From assembly GCA_963667435.1 (NCBI GenBank), contig OY763414.1:1426001-1490000 (forward strand): a DNA stretch of 64,000 bases, read 5' to 3'. The translations under genes were made by a program, and so were the position numbers. The notes below the pieces were generated by a model. The model was not told the DNA's origin and ran no database searches. It saw nothing but the letters and a program-made list of their open reading frames with translations. The stretch is from Marispirochaeta sp963667435. Its GTDB lineage: Bacteria; Spirochaetota; Spirochaetia; JC444; Marispirochaetaceae. Shown here one piece after another: positions 51,758 through 60,213 of this stretch (its first letter is position 1; each line of letters begins with the position of its first letter).

Positions 51758-51795
51758 GAACCTCCCGGGGCATACCGCCTCGGGAGGTTCTTTTT
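51758..51795 (+). terminator. Rho-independent terminator of symporter module 2
   Basis: Stem GAACCTCCCG (51758-51767) with CGGGAGGTTC (51781-51790), followed by five T. It also ends close to the convergent dctM. Confidence 0.9.
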
Positions 51796-51826
51796 ATGCT
51801 GTTTCTCAGGAAAGAAATTAAATAAA

Positions 51827-53135
51827 CTAAAGAAGTTCCGGAACAAAAACCTTGGGAAGGAACATGGTGAGACTGGGAAAAATAATAATCGAAGAGAGAA
51901 CCACCAGCATAACCAGCAAAAAGATGCCGACCTCCTTCAGAGCATCTGTACTGTTAATTCCCCCGATCTCGCTGGAAATAAGCAGACAGAGGCCATAGGG
52001 AGGAGTAATAAGCCCAAAACTTAAAGCTACTATACCGGATATGGTGTAATGAAGGGGATGTATGCCCGCATAATCCGCCAGAGGCATCAGCAGAGGAGTC
52101 ATTATAACGATTGCCGGGATAGCATCCATAAACGTGCCCACCAGAAGAAAGAGAAATACAATAATAAAAAGCATCAGTGTCGGTGATGTGGAGAAAAACC
52201 CGATGGCATCAACAAGATAAGTCGGGATGCGGTAGTAAGCCAGAACCCAGCCGTAAATGGATGCTGTACCTACAGCAAAGAGGGACAATCCTCCAAGCTT
52301 TGCGGTTTCCAGGAGCAGACCGGAAACATTACGGGGCTTGATGGAACGGTACACAACTATTGCCAGGAATAGAGCATAAGCCACCGCCAGCAGAGAAGCC
52401 TCCGTTGGTGTAACGAATCCTCCGATTATCCCGCCAATAATTATTACCGGTGTTATTCCCGGCAGTATAGCAGATTTAAAACTGAGGCCCAGTTCCTTCC
52501 AGTCCATGGCAGACTCTTTAGGAAAGTTTCTCTTCATGGAAAAAGCATGTACGAGGATCATCTGAGAGATTGCAACCATAACCCCCGGAACAAATCCTGC
52601 AAGAAACAGTGCTGCCACAGAGGTATTGGCAACCCCGCCCCAGACAACCATGATAATACTGGGGGGGGATAATAACCCCCATAACACTTGAACAGGCAGT
52701 TATTGCCACCGTAAAGAAGCGGTCATATTTTTCTTTTATCATGGCAGGAATAAGTACCGACCCGATTCCAACGGCATCCGCCGTTGATGATCCTGAAATT
52801 CCTGCAAAAAACATACTGACCACAACATTTACATGGGCAAGCCCTCCGGGAAGATGTCCGACCAGCGCTTTGGAGAAGCGGATCAGCTTATTGGTAATGC
52901 CTGAAGCATTCATTATATTGGCGGCCATAATAAAAAAGGGCACCAAAAGCAGTATAAACGAGTCATAGGACTTCAGCATTCTCTGCAGGAGCATTACCGG
53001 TGTAAGTCTGGGTTCGAGGAGCAGTACCGGAACAACCGCCAGGGCCAGGGCGTATGCTACAGGCACCCGCAGCAGAATCAGCATAAACAGACCAAGAAAA
53101 AGGATAAGTCCGACAATTGCGGGATCAAGTATCAT
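51827..53135 (-). pseudogene. dctM: TRAP transporter large permease (DctM) with a frameshift in a C8 tract
   Basis: Two overlapping frames together make one DctM protein of about 435 residues. Residues 1-138 (MILDPAIVGL to SVMGVIIPP) read from 53135; the rest (SIIMVVWGGVANTSVAALFLAGF to the C-terminus) continues in another frame to 51827. The switch lies at 52661-52668, where eight G on the plus strand give eight C in the coding strand; seven would restore the frame, as the intact DctM at 60214 has IPPSIPM there. DctM has about 12 helices and carries out Na+-driven solute import. The start overlaps dctQ by 4 bp. Sequencing error, phase variation or a true pseudogene are all possible. Confidence 0.8.
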
Positions 53136-53644
53136 GAGAGTTCTCCTTCATCCGGTTCACGCTGTTCGGGAATACCTTTTCCGCCGAATAGACGGAGGAC
53201 CTGTTCAATCAGAAACAGCGTCCACGTGAGTCCCGCGAAAGGGACTGCGGCATGAATCCAACCGAGATTTATTCCGGTCAGTTCTGAGGTTTGAATCGTT
53301 CCCATTTTCCAGTACCTAAATCCGTATCGAAGGAAAATATAGGAAACACAGAAAAGAAAGAAGTAGTAGAGTACATCGAGAACAAAGTTAAACCGGGGAG
53401 AAAGATTCCTGGGCAGGAAATCGACAAAAAAATGCCTTCTCTCCCGCAGACCGATCATAGACCCAAGAAAAATAACCCATATTAGAGACATTCTCGCCAC
53501 TTCTTCCGCCCAGAGATAACGGGGAATAAAGTTGACATAACGACCGATAATCTGCAGTGCAACTGAAAATATCAGCAGATACATCAACACAATGATTGCT
53601 ATGTTTATAATGCGTGCATATACATCCAGTATCTTCGTAAACAT
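53132..53644 (-). CDS. dctQ: TRAP transporter small permease (DctQ)
   Basis: A 170-residue protein with four helices, the small membrane subunit of a TRAP transporter. The family pattern (EEVARMSLIWVIFLGSMIGLRERRHFFVD) is intact. It overlaps dctM by 4 bp (ATGA) and lies 72 bp after dctP, with a stable hairpin between them. If dctM is truly broken, this subunit has no partner in the locus. Confidence 0.88.
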   Translation of the reverse strand: MFTKILDVYARIINIAIIVLMYLLIFSVALQIIGRYVNFIPRYLWAEEVARMSLIWVIFLGSMIGLRERRHFFVDFLPRNLSPRFNFVLDVLYYFFLFCVSYIFLRYGFRYWKMGTIQTSELTGINLGWIHAAVPFAGLTWTLFLIEQVLRLFGGKGIPEQREPDEGELS

Positions 53645-53671
53645 TTAATACCTATTCCTTCTGTTGAAATC

Positions 53672-53695
53672 GAGGCAGACCCGAAGGTCTGCCTC
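53672..53695 (-). other. Intercistronic UUCG-tetraloop hairpin between dctP and dctQ
   Basis: Perfect 10-bp stem GAGGCAGACC / GGTCTGCCTC (53672-53681 / 53686-53695). On the minus-strand RNA the loop is UUCG closed by C-G, the most stable tetraloop type. Without a U-run it should not terminate well; it probably protects the upstream dctP message or attenuates distal genes. Confidence 0.7.
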
Positions 53696-53716
53696 AAAGA
53701 GAGAAAACGAATCTTT

Positions 53717-54748
53717 TTAACGAAGGCTGTCCACATTGGCAAGGATAGACTCAGCACCGATCTCTTTCGCGAAAGCCTCAAGAGAAGGACGTGCAGCTGC
53801 CTGCATTTTCGCAAGGTCCGCAGCGGAAAGCTGTATAATATTTATTTTGCCTTCGGCTTCCATCTGTTTCAGAGCTTCCGCATCTTCTTTAGTCTCGGTA
53901 GCCCGGTGCCAGGCTGCAGCCTCTTCACCGGCTTTCAGGATTGCATCCTGCAGCTCTTTGGGGAATGACTGGAATCTTTTTTCACTGAAAAACAGGGGGC
54001 GTACAGTAATTGCATGACGGGTAAGCACGATATTGGGTGCTACTTCATAGAATTTCATTGACCGGAGGGCAGCGGACTCGTTTTCGAGACCGTCGACAAC
54101 GCCGGTTTTTATACCATTGTAAACTTCCAGGTAATCCAGAGGAGTTGCCTTGAAACCGACTGCGTTGAATACATTTGCCTGAATAGGAGATCCCATTACC
54201 CGGAGGAGGATATTGGGAAAATCCGCTGTGCTTTTAACCGGCTGGTTGAGAATCAGGTTTCTGGTTCCACCACCGCCGAAGCCCACTATTCGAAGGCCTT
54301 TCTTAACCAGATCTTCCTTAATGGGATCAAAGGCGCCCTCACTGAGTGCACGGTCCCAATGATCAAGATCTTTAAAAAGGAAAGGAGGGTCCATAAAAGA
54401 TACGCGCTTGTCCCAGGTTGCAGCCCATGAAGGAGCAGCTACAGCAAAATCGACGGAAATTCCTTCGATCATATACTCAACAAAGTCTTTTTCCTGGCCC
54501 AGGTCACCGGAATGATGCACTTCGATCTCAATTGGACCGTCATAGTACTCTTTCACCTTGTCGGCGAAAACTTCCATCATCCGGTAGAAGACATAGTCTG
54601 CAGGAAGGTGGGTTGCACCAACCAGATGGATTGGCCGTTCTGAAGAACCTCCGGATTCGCCCTGCCCTCCGGCAAGAACTGTTCCCATGCATACGGTAAG
54701 AGCAAGGAAAACAATCAGGAATAGCGTACAACCTGTGGACAGGCACAA
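53717..54748 (-). CDS. dctP: TRAP transporter substrate-binding protein (DctP), start uncertain
   Basis: A periplasmic solute-binding protein (343 residues from the best start) of the DctP family: EVHHSGDLGQEKDFVEYM, RVMGSPIQANVFNAVGFKATPLDYLEVYNGIKTGVVDGLEN and VLTRHAI are typical. The conserved Arg (LLRVMG) binds a carboxylate, so an organic acid is the likely ligand. The N-terminus is odd: the signal peptide core (FLIVFLALTVCMG) is there, but the only start is a TTG at 54748 without ribosome site, located inside the 3' end of the AraC-type gene. The 5' end may have been altered. Confidence 0.8.
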   Translation of the reverse strand: MCLSTGCTLFLIVFLALTVCMGTVLAGGQGESGGSSERPIHLVGATHLPADYVFYRMMEVFADKVKEYYDGPIEIEVHHSGDLGQEKDFVEYMIEGISVDFAVAAPSWAATWDKRVSFMDPPFLFKDLDHWDRALSEGAFDPIKEDLVKKGLRIVGFGGGGTRNLILNQPVKSTADFPNILLRVMGSPIQANVFNAVGFKATPLDYLEVYNGIKTGVVDGLENESAALRSMKFYEVAPNIVLTRHAITVRPLFFSEKRFQSFPKELQDAILKAGEEAAAWHRATETKEDAEALKQMEAEGKINIIQLSAADLAKMQAAARPSLEAFAKEIGAESILANVDSLR

Positions 54749-55669
54749 AGAGGAACCGTTCTGCCATTTGCCGTAATAATATCAACCGGCCTTCTTTCGC
54801 CCTGAGTCATATCTGTATTTTCAAATGAGGGACTGATGGTAATCCCCTTTCTACCTGCAGCTCCCTCCCACTGCCGCCACTTTCCCGGAGGAATCTGCTC
54901 AAAATCTGAAAACACCCGGGTAAAATGATGAATGGTTTTGAATCCCGTGAGAAGGGCCACTTCTTTAATTGGCTTTTCGGTGTATCGCAGAAGGGACTTG
55001 GCTTCATATATTCTGTAACGCATAAGATATCGATGAACAGACAGCCCGACGGCAGTACGGAACTTTTTTGCCAGATAGGTTTTTGTGTAGCCCACAAAAG
55101 ATGCAATCTCATCCAGAGCCAGATTGCTGTCAGCATAGTTTTCACGAATAAACTTAAGAACAGGCCGTATACTCTGGTCCCGGCACCAGGTGGCTGCAAG
55201 GCTTGCTCCTGATTGAACGGTATTCCGGGTACTCATTCTCCCCAACCAGACGATCATCTGAAGAGTAAGGGCATTACAGCTTCGTGATGGATCTCTTCAA
55301 GAAGATTTTTCAGGTATCCTCTTGAATCAGTATAAGGACGGCTCTTTGCAAGAAGAGAGGCGTAAAGATCATCCGAAAAAACAGAAAACTTTATGTCAAA
55401 TGTATGCAGAGGACAATGGGAAAGGGCTTTAAGGGCATGGGCGGTGTAAGGAGGCATGAGGATAAAGGAATTTTTGCCTATTTCAATATTTCCGTTATCG
55501 GTTTGAAGCTGAAAAACTCCATCGATGAAAAAAACAGTTGAAAAAAATCATGAGCGTGCCTCGGTACAGACCAACCCGGATTATAGTCATACATAGCCAT
55601 CCAGTAGACTTCCACAGACCGCAAACCAGCTGACCGTTCAACGTTTATACCTTTAACCATTTTGACCAT
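54715..55669 (-). pseudogene. AraC-family transcriptional regulator, split by two frame breaks
   Basis: Three frames in order encode an AraC regulator. First, 55669 down to about 55528: a cupin-like sensor start (MVKGINVERSAG...VPRHAHDFFQLFF). Second, about 55527 to 55254: FIDGVFQLQTDNGNIEIGKNSFILMPPYTAHALK and following. Third, 55257 to 54715: the two HTH motifs (LALDEIASFVGYTKTYLAKKFR and PIKEVALLTGFKTIHHFTRVF). Break 1 is an A7 tract at 55528-55534 (eight would keep the frame). At break 2 a TGA stop overlaps an ATG (ATGA), so the C-terminal part could be translated by reinitiation. The last 45 residues after the second HTH are unusual and overlap dctP. Confidence 0.7.
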
Positions 55670-55675
55670 GAGGAA

Positions 55676-55681
55676 ATTATA
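55676..55681 (-). promoter_or_regulatory. -10 box of AraC-type gene, leaderless type
   Basis: Minus strand consensus TATAAT (55681-55676) with 6 nt to the ATG at 55669. The -35 region is poor, as expected for an activator-dependent promoter. Confidence 0.55.
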
Positions 55682-55706
55682 CCATGCTTTTCTCAAAACA
55701 GATGTC

Positions 55707-55724
55707 TGGTGTAGAATAACACCA
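55707..55724 (+). promoter_or_regulatory. tetR promoter with inverted-repeat operator over the -10 box
   Basis: TGGTGT-AGAATA-ACACCA is a perfect 6-6-6 inverted repeat. It contains the -10 box TAGAAT (55712-55717) and its last base is the A of the ATG at 55724. Binding by TetR there would block its own transcription. Confidence 0.6.
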
Positions 55725-56347
55725 TGAAATCAACCTTTGAGAATCTGCCTGAAGATAAAAAAACACGGGTAATGGAAGCAGCTGTTGATGAATTTGGCAT
55801 ACACGGCTACAAATCCGGTTCCACCGACAGAATTATCAGGAAGGCATCAATTTCAAAGGGAGGCCTGTATGAGTACATTTCTTCAAAATCAGAACTCTAT
55901 ATTGCTTCGGTAGAGTACGCATACAACGGAGTATACGGCTACCTGCATACAAAGGTGGATAACACCGAAAAGTCTCTGCGGAGCAACCTGCTGGACCGAC
56001 TGCGTATTGCAAGTTCATATGCAGCAGAAGTGTACCTGCAGCACCCGCGCTATATACAGCTTCTTGCCAGAGCCGGCAGCGAGGATGATACTGAACTCCA
56101 GCAGGAAATTGAAAACATCTTCAAGGACCGTTTCAATCATCTGTTTGATGATGTCGACGCGGATAACTTCGCTTTTCCGAAGCACCGGGTTTTTGATCTC
56201 GTCCGAACTCTGTTAGTTAAAACCCGAAACGAATTCCTAAGCACCATGAAAAGGCGGGAATCGGAGGAAGAGATAGTAGCGGAATACCTGGCCTGCTGGG
56301 ATTTCTACCTGAAGGTGCTTCAGTCCGGCATATTCAGAGAAAACTGA
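55724..56347 (+). CDS. TetR-family transcriptional regulator
   Basis: A 207-residue repressor: N-terminal HTH (residues 13-58: KTRVMEAAVDEFGIHGYKSGSTDRI, then IRKASISKGGLYEYISSKSELY) and a helical ligand and dimer domain. It is divergent from the AraC-type gene and has no ribosome site; the -10 box ends 6 nt before the ATG. Likely targets are itself (inverted repeat over its promoter) and neighbours. The TetR-type sites at 47930-47972 have a different sequence, so another TetR protein probably binds there. Confidence 0.87.
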   Translation: MKSTFENLPEDKKTRVMEAAVDEFGIHGYKSGSTDRIIRKASISKGGLYEYISSKSELYIASVEYAYNGVYGYLHTKVDNTEKSLRSNLLDRLRIASSYAAEVYLQHPRYIQLLARAGSEDDTELQQEIENIFKDRFNHLFDDVDADNFAFPKHRVFDLVRTLLVKTRNEFLSTMKRRESEEEIVAEYLACWDFYLKVLQSGIFREN

Positions 56348-56387
56348 TTTTCTAATCAACATCGATTTTTCTTCCGAAAATTTCACT

Positions 56388-56834
56388 ATGAACAACCGCA
56401 ACCTGCTGCCTCTGTTGAGGGATATAAAGGAACAGTACTACAACCATTTCGACCAGACCTGGTTTCATATGCTGCTGGAAAACTGTCCCGTAAGCTCCCA
56501 GTTGACCCGGGATATAAGAATCTTTCTCGATTCCGGTCATACAGATCTTACACTGAAATCCACTGTAATCTACGGTATTTCCAATCTTGAAACATTCATA
56601 AGAGCAGTTGAAACCTACCTGTTACCTCACATTAAGGAACTGCTTGGAGTATCCGGACTTGCTCCTTCCCGGAAATACGAACACAGGGACGAGTTTGTAC
56701 ACCGCAGACTTCTTGCAGAAGTACTCCCCTACAACCTGACTATGCTGAAGGTTATGGTGAACGATCTGAAAGCCGCCGCTGAAACCTGCACACCTCCGGT
56801 GCTGCCGGAACTCCCGGTATTCAGGACAGCATGA
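56388..56834 (+). CDS. Hypothetical protein, helical cytosolic
   Basis: A 148-residue all-helical protein, family not recognised, without signal or membrane segment. It lies 40 bp after tetR on the same strand and lacks a ribosome site. Two conserved-looking stretches are YYNHFDQTWFHMLLENCP and RKYEHRDEFVHRRLLAEVLP. Possible role unknown. Confidence 0.55.
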   Translation: MNNRNLLPLLRDIKEQYYNHFDQTWFHMLLENCPVSSQLTRDIRIFLDSGHTDLTLKSTVIYGISNLETFIRAVETYLLPHIKELLGVSGLAPSRKYEHRDEFVHRRLLAEVLPYNLTMLKVMVNDLKAAAETCTPPVLPELPVFRTA

Positions 56835-56842
56835 AAAGGGCT

Positions 56843-56871
56843 TGCCTCCGGGCTTTTGCACTGCTATCCTG
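56843..56871 (+). promoter_or_regulatory. Promoter of uracil-DNA glycosylase gene, near-leaderless
   Basis: TTGCCT (56843-56848), 17 bp, TATCCT (56866-56871), 8 nt to the ATG at 56880; no ribosome site. Confidence 0.5.
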
Positions 56872-56879
56872 ATTTCTCA

Positions 56880-57611
56880 ATGACAATACATACCCTCACA
56901 CAACAGCTTGCTGACGATGTTGACGCACTCCTCTTCGGTGGAAAAGTCGCCCAGGTGTATAATCCCCTCCGCTATGCGGAAAAGCCGCACACACGCTACC
57001 TCGACCGCTTCGGAAAAGGGAAGAAGAAGATACTTTTTCTGGGAATGAACCCCGGCCCCTGGGGGATGGCCCAGACAGGCGTCCCCTTCGGCGAAATAGC
57101 CGCAGTAACCGAATGGCTTGGCATAAACGATAAGGTTTCAAAACCGTTTCATGAACACCCAAAGCGTCCGGTAACAGGGTTTGCATGTACCCGATCCGAG
57201 GTGAGCGGCCGCCGCCTTTGGGGGTTGTTCAGCAGTCGTTTTTCCACTCCCGACAAGTTCTTCAGGGATCATTACGTTGCCAACTACTGCCCTCTGGTAT
57301 TTATGGAGGATTCAGGAAAAAACTTTACCCCTGACAAGCTGCCGAAAGCAGAATCTGCCCCCCTGTACGAAGCATGCGACCGCCACTTGACTGGTCTCAT
57401 TGAGCTTATGGAGCCTGAATACCTGATAGGTGTGGGTAATTTCGCCCTGAAGCGTTTGGAAAAGATAGTACAGAACAACGATACCATTCGAAGGAAAAAT
57501 CCGGTTACAGCATCAATACTGCATCCGAGCCCTGCGAGTCCTGCTGCAAACAGGGGATGGGATAGTGCAGTACTGGAGAAGATGTCTGCCATCGGAGCAT
57601 GGCAGGAATAG
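56880..57611 (+). CDS. SMUG1-type uracil-DNA glycosylase
   Basis: A 243-residue family 3 uracil-DNA glycosylase that excises uracil and oxidised pyrimidines. Motif 1 is LFLGMNPGPWGMAQTGVPFGE (Asn as the catalytic residue) and motif 2 is HPSPASPAANRGW (His and the intercalation loop). The YCPLVFME stretch stacks on uracil. SMUG1 proteins are known in animals and in a scattered set of bacteria. The ATG at 56880 is used since the upstream frame from 56856 overlaps the promoter. Confidence 0.85.
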   Translation: MTIHTLTQQLADDVDALLFGGKVAQVYNPLRYAEKPHTRYLDRFGKGKKKILFLGMNPGPWGMAQTGVPFGEIAAVTEWLGINDKVSKPFHEHPKRPVTGFACTRSEVSGRRLWGLFSSRFSTPDKFFRDHYVANYCPLVFMEDSGKNFTPDKLPKAESAPLYEACDRHLTGLIELMEPEYLIGVGNFALKRLEKIVQNNDTIRRKNPVTASILHPSPASPAANRGWDSAVLEKMSAIGAWQE

Positions 57612-57614
57612 AAA

Positions 57615-58604
57615 TCAGGCACTCCCTCTGATAACAAGAGTCGGTTGCAGCGAAATATCCCGGGGAACATCTACTCCGGAAAGAACATCCATAAGAAGCC
57701 TTGCCAGTCCAAGACCAACAGACTCCATTTTATTATCAATAACTGTTACCTTGGGAACCGAGACCTCACAGTATGTGGAATTGTTGAATCCTATAACAGC
57801 AACATCTTCCGGAACTCTTCTTCCGGTAAGCTCAAGCTGCTGGATAACACCAACGGCGGTGATATCGTCGCAGCCGAGAAAAGCCTGACATGAAATGCCT
57901 GCAGCAAACACCTCATCAACAGCTCTGCGCCCACCTTCAAGCCCTCTTGTCAGTGGAACAACCCTGTCGTTCGAATAGGGAAGCCCAAGGGCTGTCAACT
58001 TTTCCCTGAAGACTTTCTGTTTCTCCTGAGCCACCCAAGTATCATACTCCTTCAGAAATACCATATCCCGAATACCTTTCTCATACAGATACTGAATAGA
58101 CATTTCCATTCCGAGGGTTTCATTACTGAAAATTGAATAAATATTGTCCCGGATAATTCTTCCGTTATGCATAACCACGGGTGTCTTCGGCAGATATTTA
58201 TCAATACTTGCCTCAATCAACGCTGATGAGAAGACCGACCCTACCATAATAACCCCGTCAACCTGCTTTTCCGCTAAAACCCGGATGTATTTCTCCTGTT
58301 CCGAATGATCTTCTCCGGTATTACAGAGTATTACATTATAGCCTTTCTTACTCAGGGACTGTTCAATTACAAAAGCAATATTGGCATAGTGTATGTGCCT
58401 GATATCCAGAGCAAGCACCCCTATTGTTTTTGTTGTTTTTACCACAAGACTTTTGGCAATGGCACTGGGAACATAGTTGCTCTCCTTGAGAACAGCCAGA
58501 ACCTTGTCCCGCTTTCCCTGGGTAACATTAGGGTGATTATTTATTACCCGCGAAACCGTAGAGATTGAGACCCCCGCCTGTTTCGCGATATCGTATATAT
58601 TCAA
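57615..58604 (-). CDS. LacI-family transcriptional regulator
   Basis: A 329-residue repressor: HTH at residues 1-21 (IYDIAKQAGVSISTVSRVINN), hinge helix with VPSAIAKSL, then a periplasmic-binding-protein-like sugar domain (IGVLALDIRH, FLGCDDITAVGV, VAVIGFNN). Start is a TTG at 58604 with AAGGA 7 nt upstream. It is the last gene of the TRAP / sugar-acid cluster. A perfect LacI/cre-type operator lies at the head of that cluster (63982), so local control is likely; ligand may be a sugar acid. Confidence 0.9.
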   Translation of the reverse strand: MNIYDIAKQAGVSISTVSRVINNHPNVTQGKRDKVLAVLKESNYVPSAIAKSLVVKTTKTIGVLALDIRHIHYANIAFVIEQSLSKKGYNVILCNTGEDHSEQEKYIRVLAEKQVDGVIMVGSVFSSALIEASIDKYLPKTPVVMHNGRIIRDNIYSIFSNETLGMEMSIQYLYEKGIRDMVFLKEYDTWVAQEKQKVFREKLTALGLPYSNDRVVPLTRGLEGGRRAVDEVFAAGISCQAFLGCDDITAVGVIQQLELTGRRVPEDVAVIGFNNSTYCEVSVPKVTVIDNKMESVGLGLARLLMDVLSGVDVPRDISLQPTLVIRGSA

Positions 58605-58647
58605 CTCCAGGTCCTTGTGTTATCAGCTTTTTTGACGCCCAATTATT

Positions 58648-59115
58648 CTATATGAGAAGATTACTGTCAATTTTTATTACTACTTTTTTAATTCTCTCTT
58701 CACCGTTTTTAGCACAACCCGGCCGGTGAACCTCTCCGGGAAAGAATATTATAAAATCACCTGTTGCAAGAGATATTTCAACTTCATCATTGACCGATTC
58801 AAAAAAGCAGATATCCCTGTCCGGAAATAAATCCTCTGTAACCGTCAGACCTGCAGACCCGGAACGGCAGTAGACTTTTTCCAGACCTTCAAGGGAAAGA
58901 TGCAGATCAATCATGTTTCTATGCAGTTCTCCCCGGATGTCCTCATGTTGTGCAGTGGTTAAATCAATGACCTGAACCAGGAAATCAGCATCAGGAGCAT
59001 GAACACCGTAATCAAGACAGGCGAAATCAGTATTTGCTGCAAATCGGACAGCCTTCTGAAGAATCGGATGCAGACCCTGAATTCCGTTCTGCTCCGTTAT
59101 GTTTCCATAAATCAT
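58648..59115 (-). CDS. YhcH/YjgK/YiaL-family protein
   Basis: A 155-residue cupin-like protein of the YhcH/YjgK/YiaL family (DUF386). Visible metal-type residues: HEDIRGELHRNMIDLHLSLEG and PGEVHRPG. In E. coli YiaL is encoded with the yiaMNO TRAP transporter, and YhcH with sialic acid genes; members probably act as sugar-acid isomerases or mutarotases. GGAGGAAG precedes the ATG. Confidence 0.87.
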   Translation of the reverse strand: MIYGNITEQNGIQGLHPILQKAVRFAANTDFACLDYGVHAPDADFLVQVIDLTTAQHEDIRGELHRNMIDLHLSLEGLEKVYCRSGSAGLTVTEDLFPDRDICFFESVNDEVEISLATGDFIIFFPGEVHRPGCAKNGEERIKKVVIKIDSNLLI

Positions 59116-59152
59116 CGCCCTTCCTCCGGCTTTAACAACATAGATATATGAA

Positions 59153-59175
59153 GAGAGGGAGCAATGCTCCCTCTC
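59153..59175 (-). other. Intercistronic hairpin between dctP and yiaL-like gene
   Basis: GAGAGGGAGCA / TGCTCCCTCTC (59153-59163 / 59165-59175) forms a near-perfect stem with a 3-nt effective loop. No U-run follows, so it probably protects the dctP message, like the hairpin at 53672. Confidence 0.65.
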
Positions 59176-59201
59176 ACTCGAGTTAATTGGTGAACAGCCT
59201 A

Positions 59202-60197
59202 TCAGCGTGCATCAAGAACTGCCTGAATAAGACCGTTCTTGTATTCTGCTTCGTACTCATCCCACAGAGAACTTGTTGCATCCCGGAAAGCCTGAAGATT
59301 CGCAACATCGTTGAACTCAACACCTTCAGCTTTCAGTTTAACTACAGTTTCATCAGAGCTCTTGCCCCAGATTTCACGTTCGTAATTAACAGCCTTGGTT
59401 GCCTCTTCTTTGATGATTGTTTTGTATTCATCGGGAAGTTTCGCCCAGGTTTTGGAAGAGATGGTGAAAAGATCGGGAGTCATGAAGTGACGGGTCCAGG
59501 AGACATACTTGGTTACTTCGTACAGCTTAAGAGTGTACAGAGTAATCGGGCTGTTCTCCCAGCCGTCCAGTACATTCTGCTCAAGGGCAGAATAGACATC
59601 AGCCTGACTCATGGGAGTAGCAATAGCACCCATGCGGTTCACACCTTCAAGGGTAATATTTGTGGGAATGGTCCGGATTTTCAGCCCCTTGAGATCTTCA
59701 GGACTATTTATCGGACGGACATTGTTCATAAGGCTTCTGGAACCACCATAAAAATATCCAAGCGGTTCAAAACCTTTTTTCCTCAGTGCTTCCGCAAGAA
59801 CATCTCCGGCCTTACCATTCAGAGACTTGTAAAGGTGGTCTTCACTCTGGAAAAGGAATGCAAGAGCAAGAACATTCATTTCCGGAACATAGTTGGCAAA
59901 TGCTCCTGCAAACTGGTTACACATATCAATGGTTCCAAGCTGAACACCTTCAACCATCTCGGTGTTACCACCAAGCTGACTGTTGGGAAAAAGTTCCACT
60001 GTTACATTGCCGTTTGTTCTGGATTTTACACCTTCAGCAAACTTCTGCAGGCCCTGGTTCATCGGGTGTTCCATGGGCAGGGTATTAGTTACCCGCAGGT
60101 TGAAAGTTTTGGCGCCTTCCGCAGATTCTCCTGAACCGTTGGCAAACACCATGGTACCTACACAAAGTACCAACAGAATTCCAATAATTTTCTTCAT
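59202..60197 (-). CDS. dctP: TRAP transporter substrate-binding protein (DctP)
   Basis: A 331-residue periplasmic binding protein with signal peptide (MKKIIGILLVLCVGTMVFA). Family features: ELFPNSQLGGNTEMVEGVQLGTIDM, KIRTIPTNITLEGVNRMGAIATPMSQADVYSALEQNVLDGWEN with the carboxylate-binding Arg, and PLDxY-like spacing. The ligand is an organic or sugar acid such as 2,3-diketogulonate, judged from operon context. GGAGG precedes the ATG. Confidence 0.92.
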   Translation of the reverse strand: MKKIIGILLVLCVGTMVFANGSGESAEGAKTFNLRVTNTLPMEHPMNQGLQKFAEGVKSRTNGNVTVELFPNSQLGGNTEMVEGVQLGTIDMCNQFAGAFANYVPEMNVLALAFLFQSEDHLYKSLNGKAGDVLAEALRKKGFEPLGYFYGGSRSLMNNVRPINSPEDLKGLKIRTIPTNITLEGVNRMGAIATPMSQADVYSALEQNVLDGWENSPITLYTLKLYEVTKYVSWTRHFMTPDLFTISSKTWAKLPDEYKTIIKEEATKAVNYEREIWGKSSDETVVKLKAEGVEFNDVANLQAFRDATSSLWDEYEAEYKNGLIQAVLDAR

Positions 60198-60213
60198 ACT
60201 ACCTCCAAAGAAA

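Noticed and set aside
55254..55457. Middle part of the AraC-type gene as a separate small gene
   Set aside because: Its residues continue the cupin domain of the frame before it and lead into the HTH frame after it; it has no start context of its own.
59187..60134. 315-codon plus-strand frame opposite dctP
   Set aside because: Antisense to an intact DctP gene with signal peptide and all family motifs; no promoter or ribosome site of its own.
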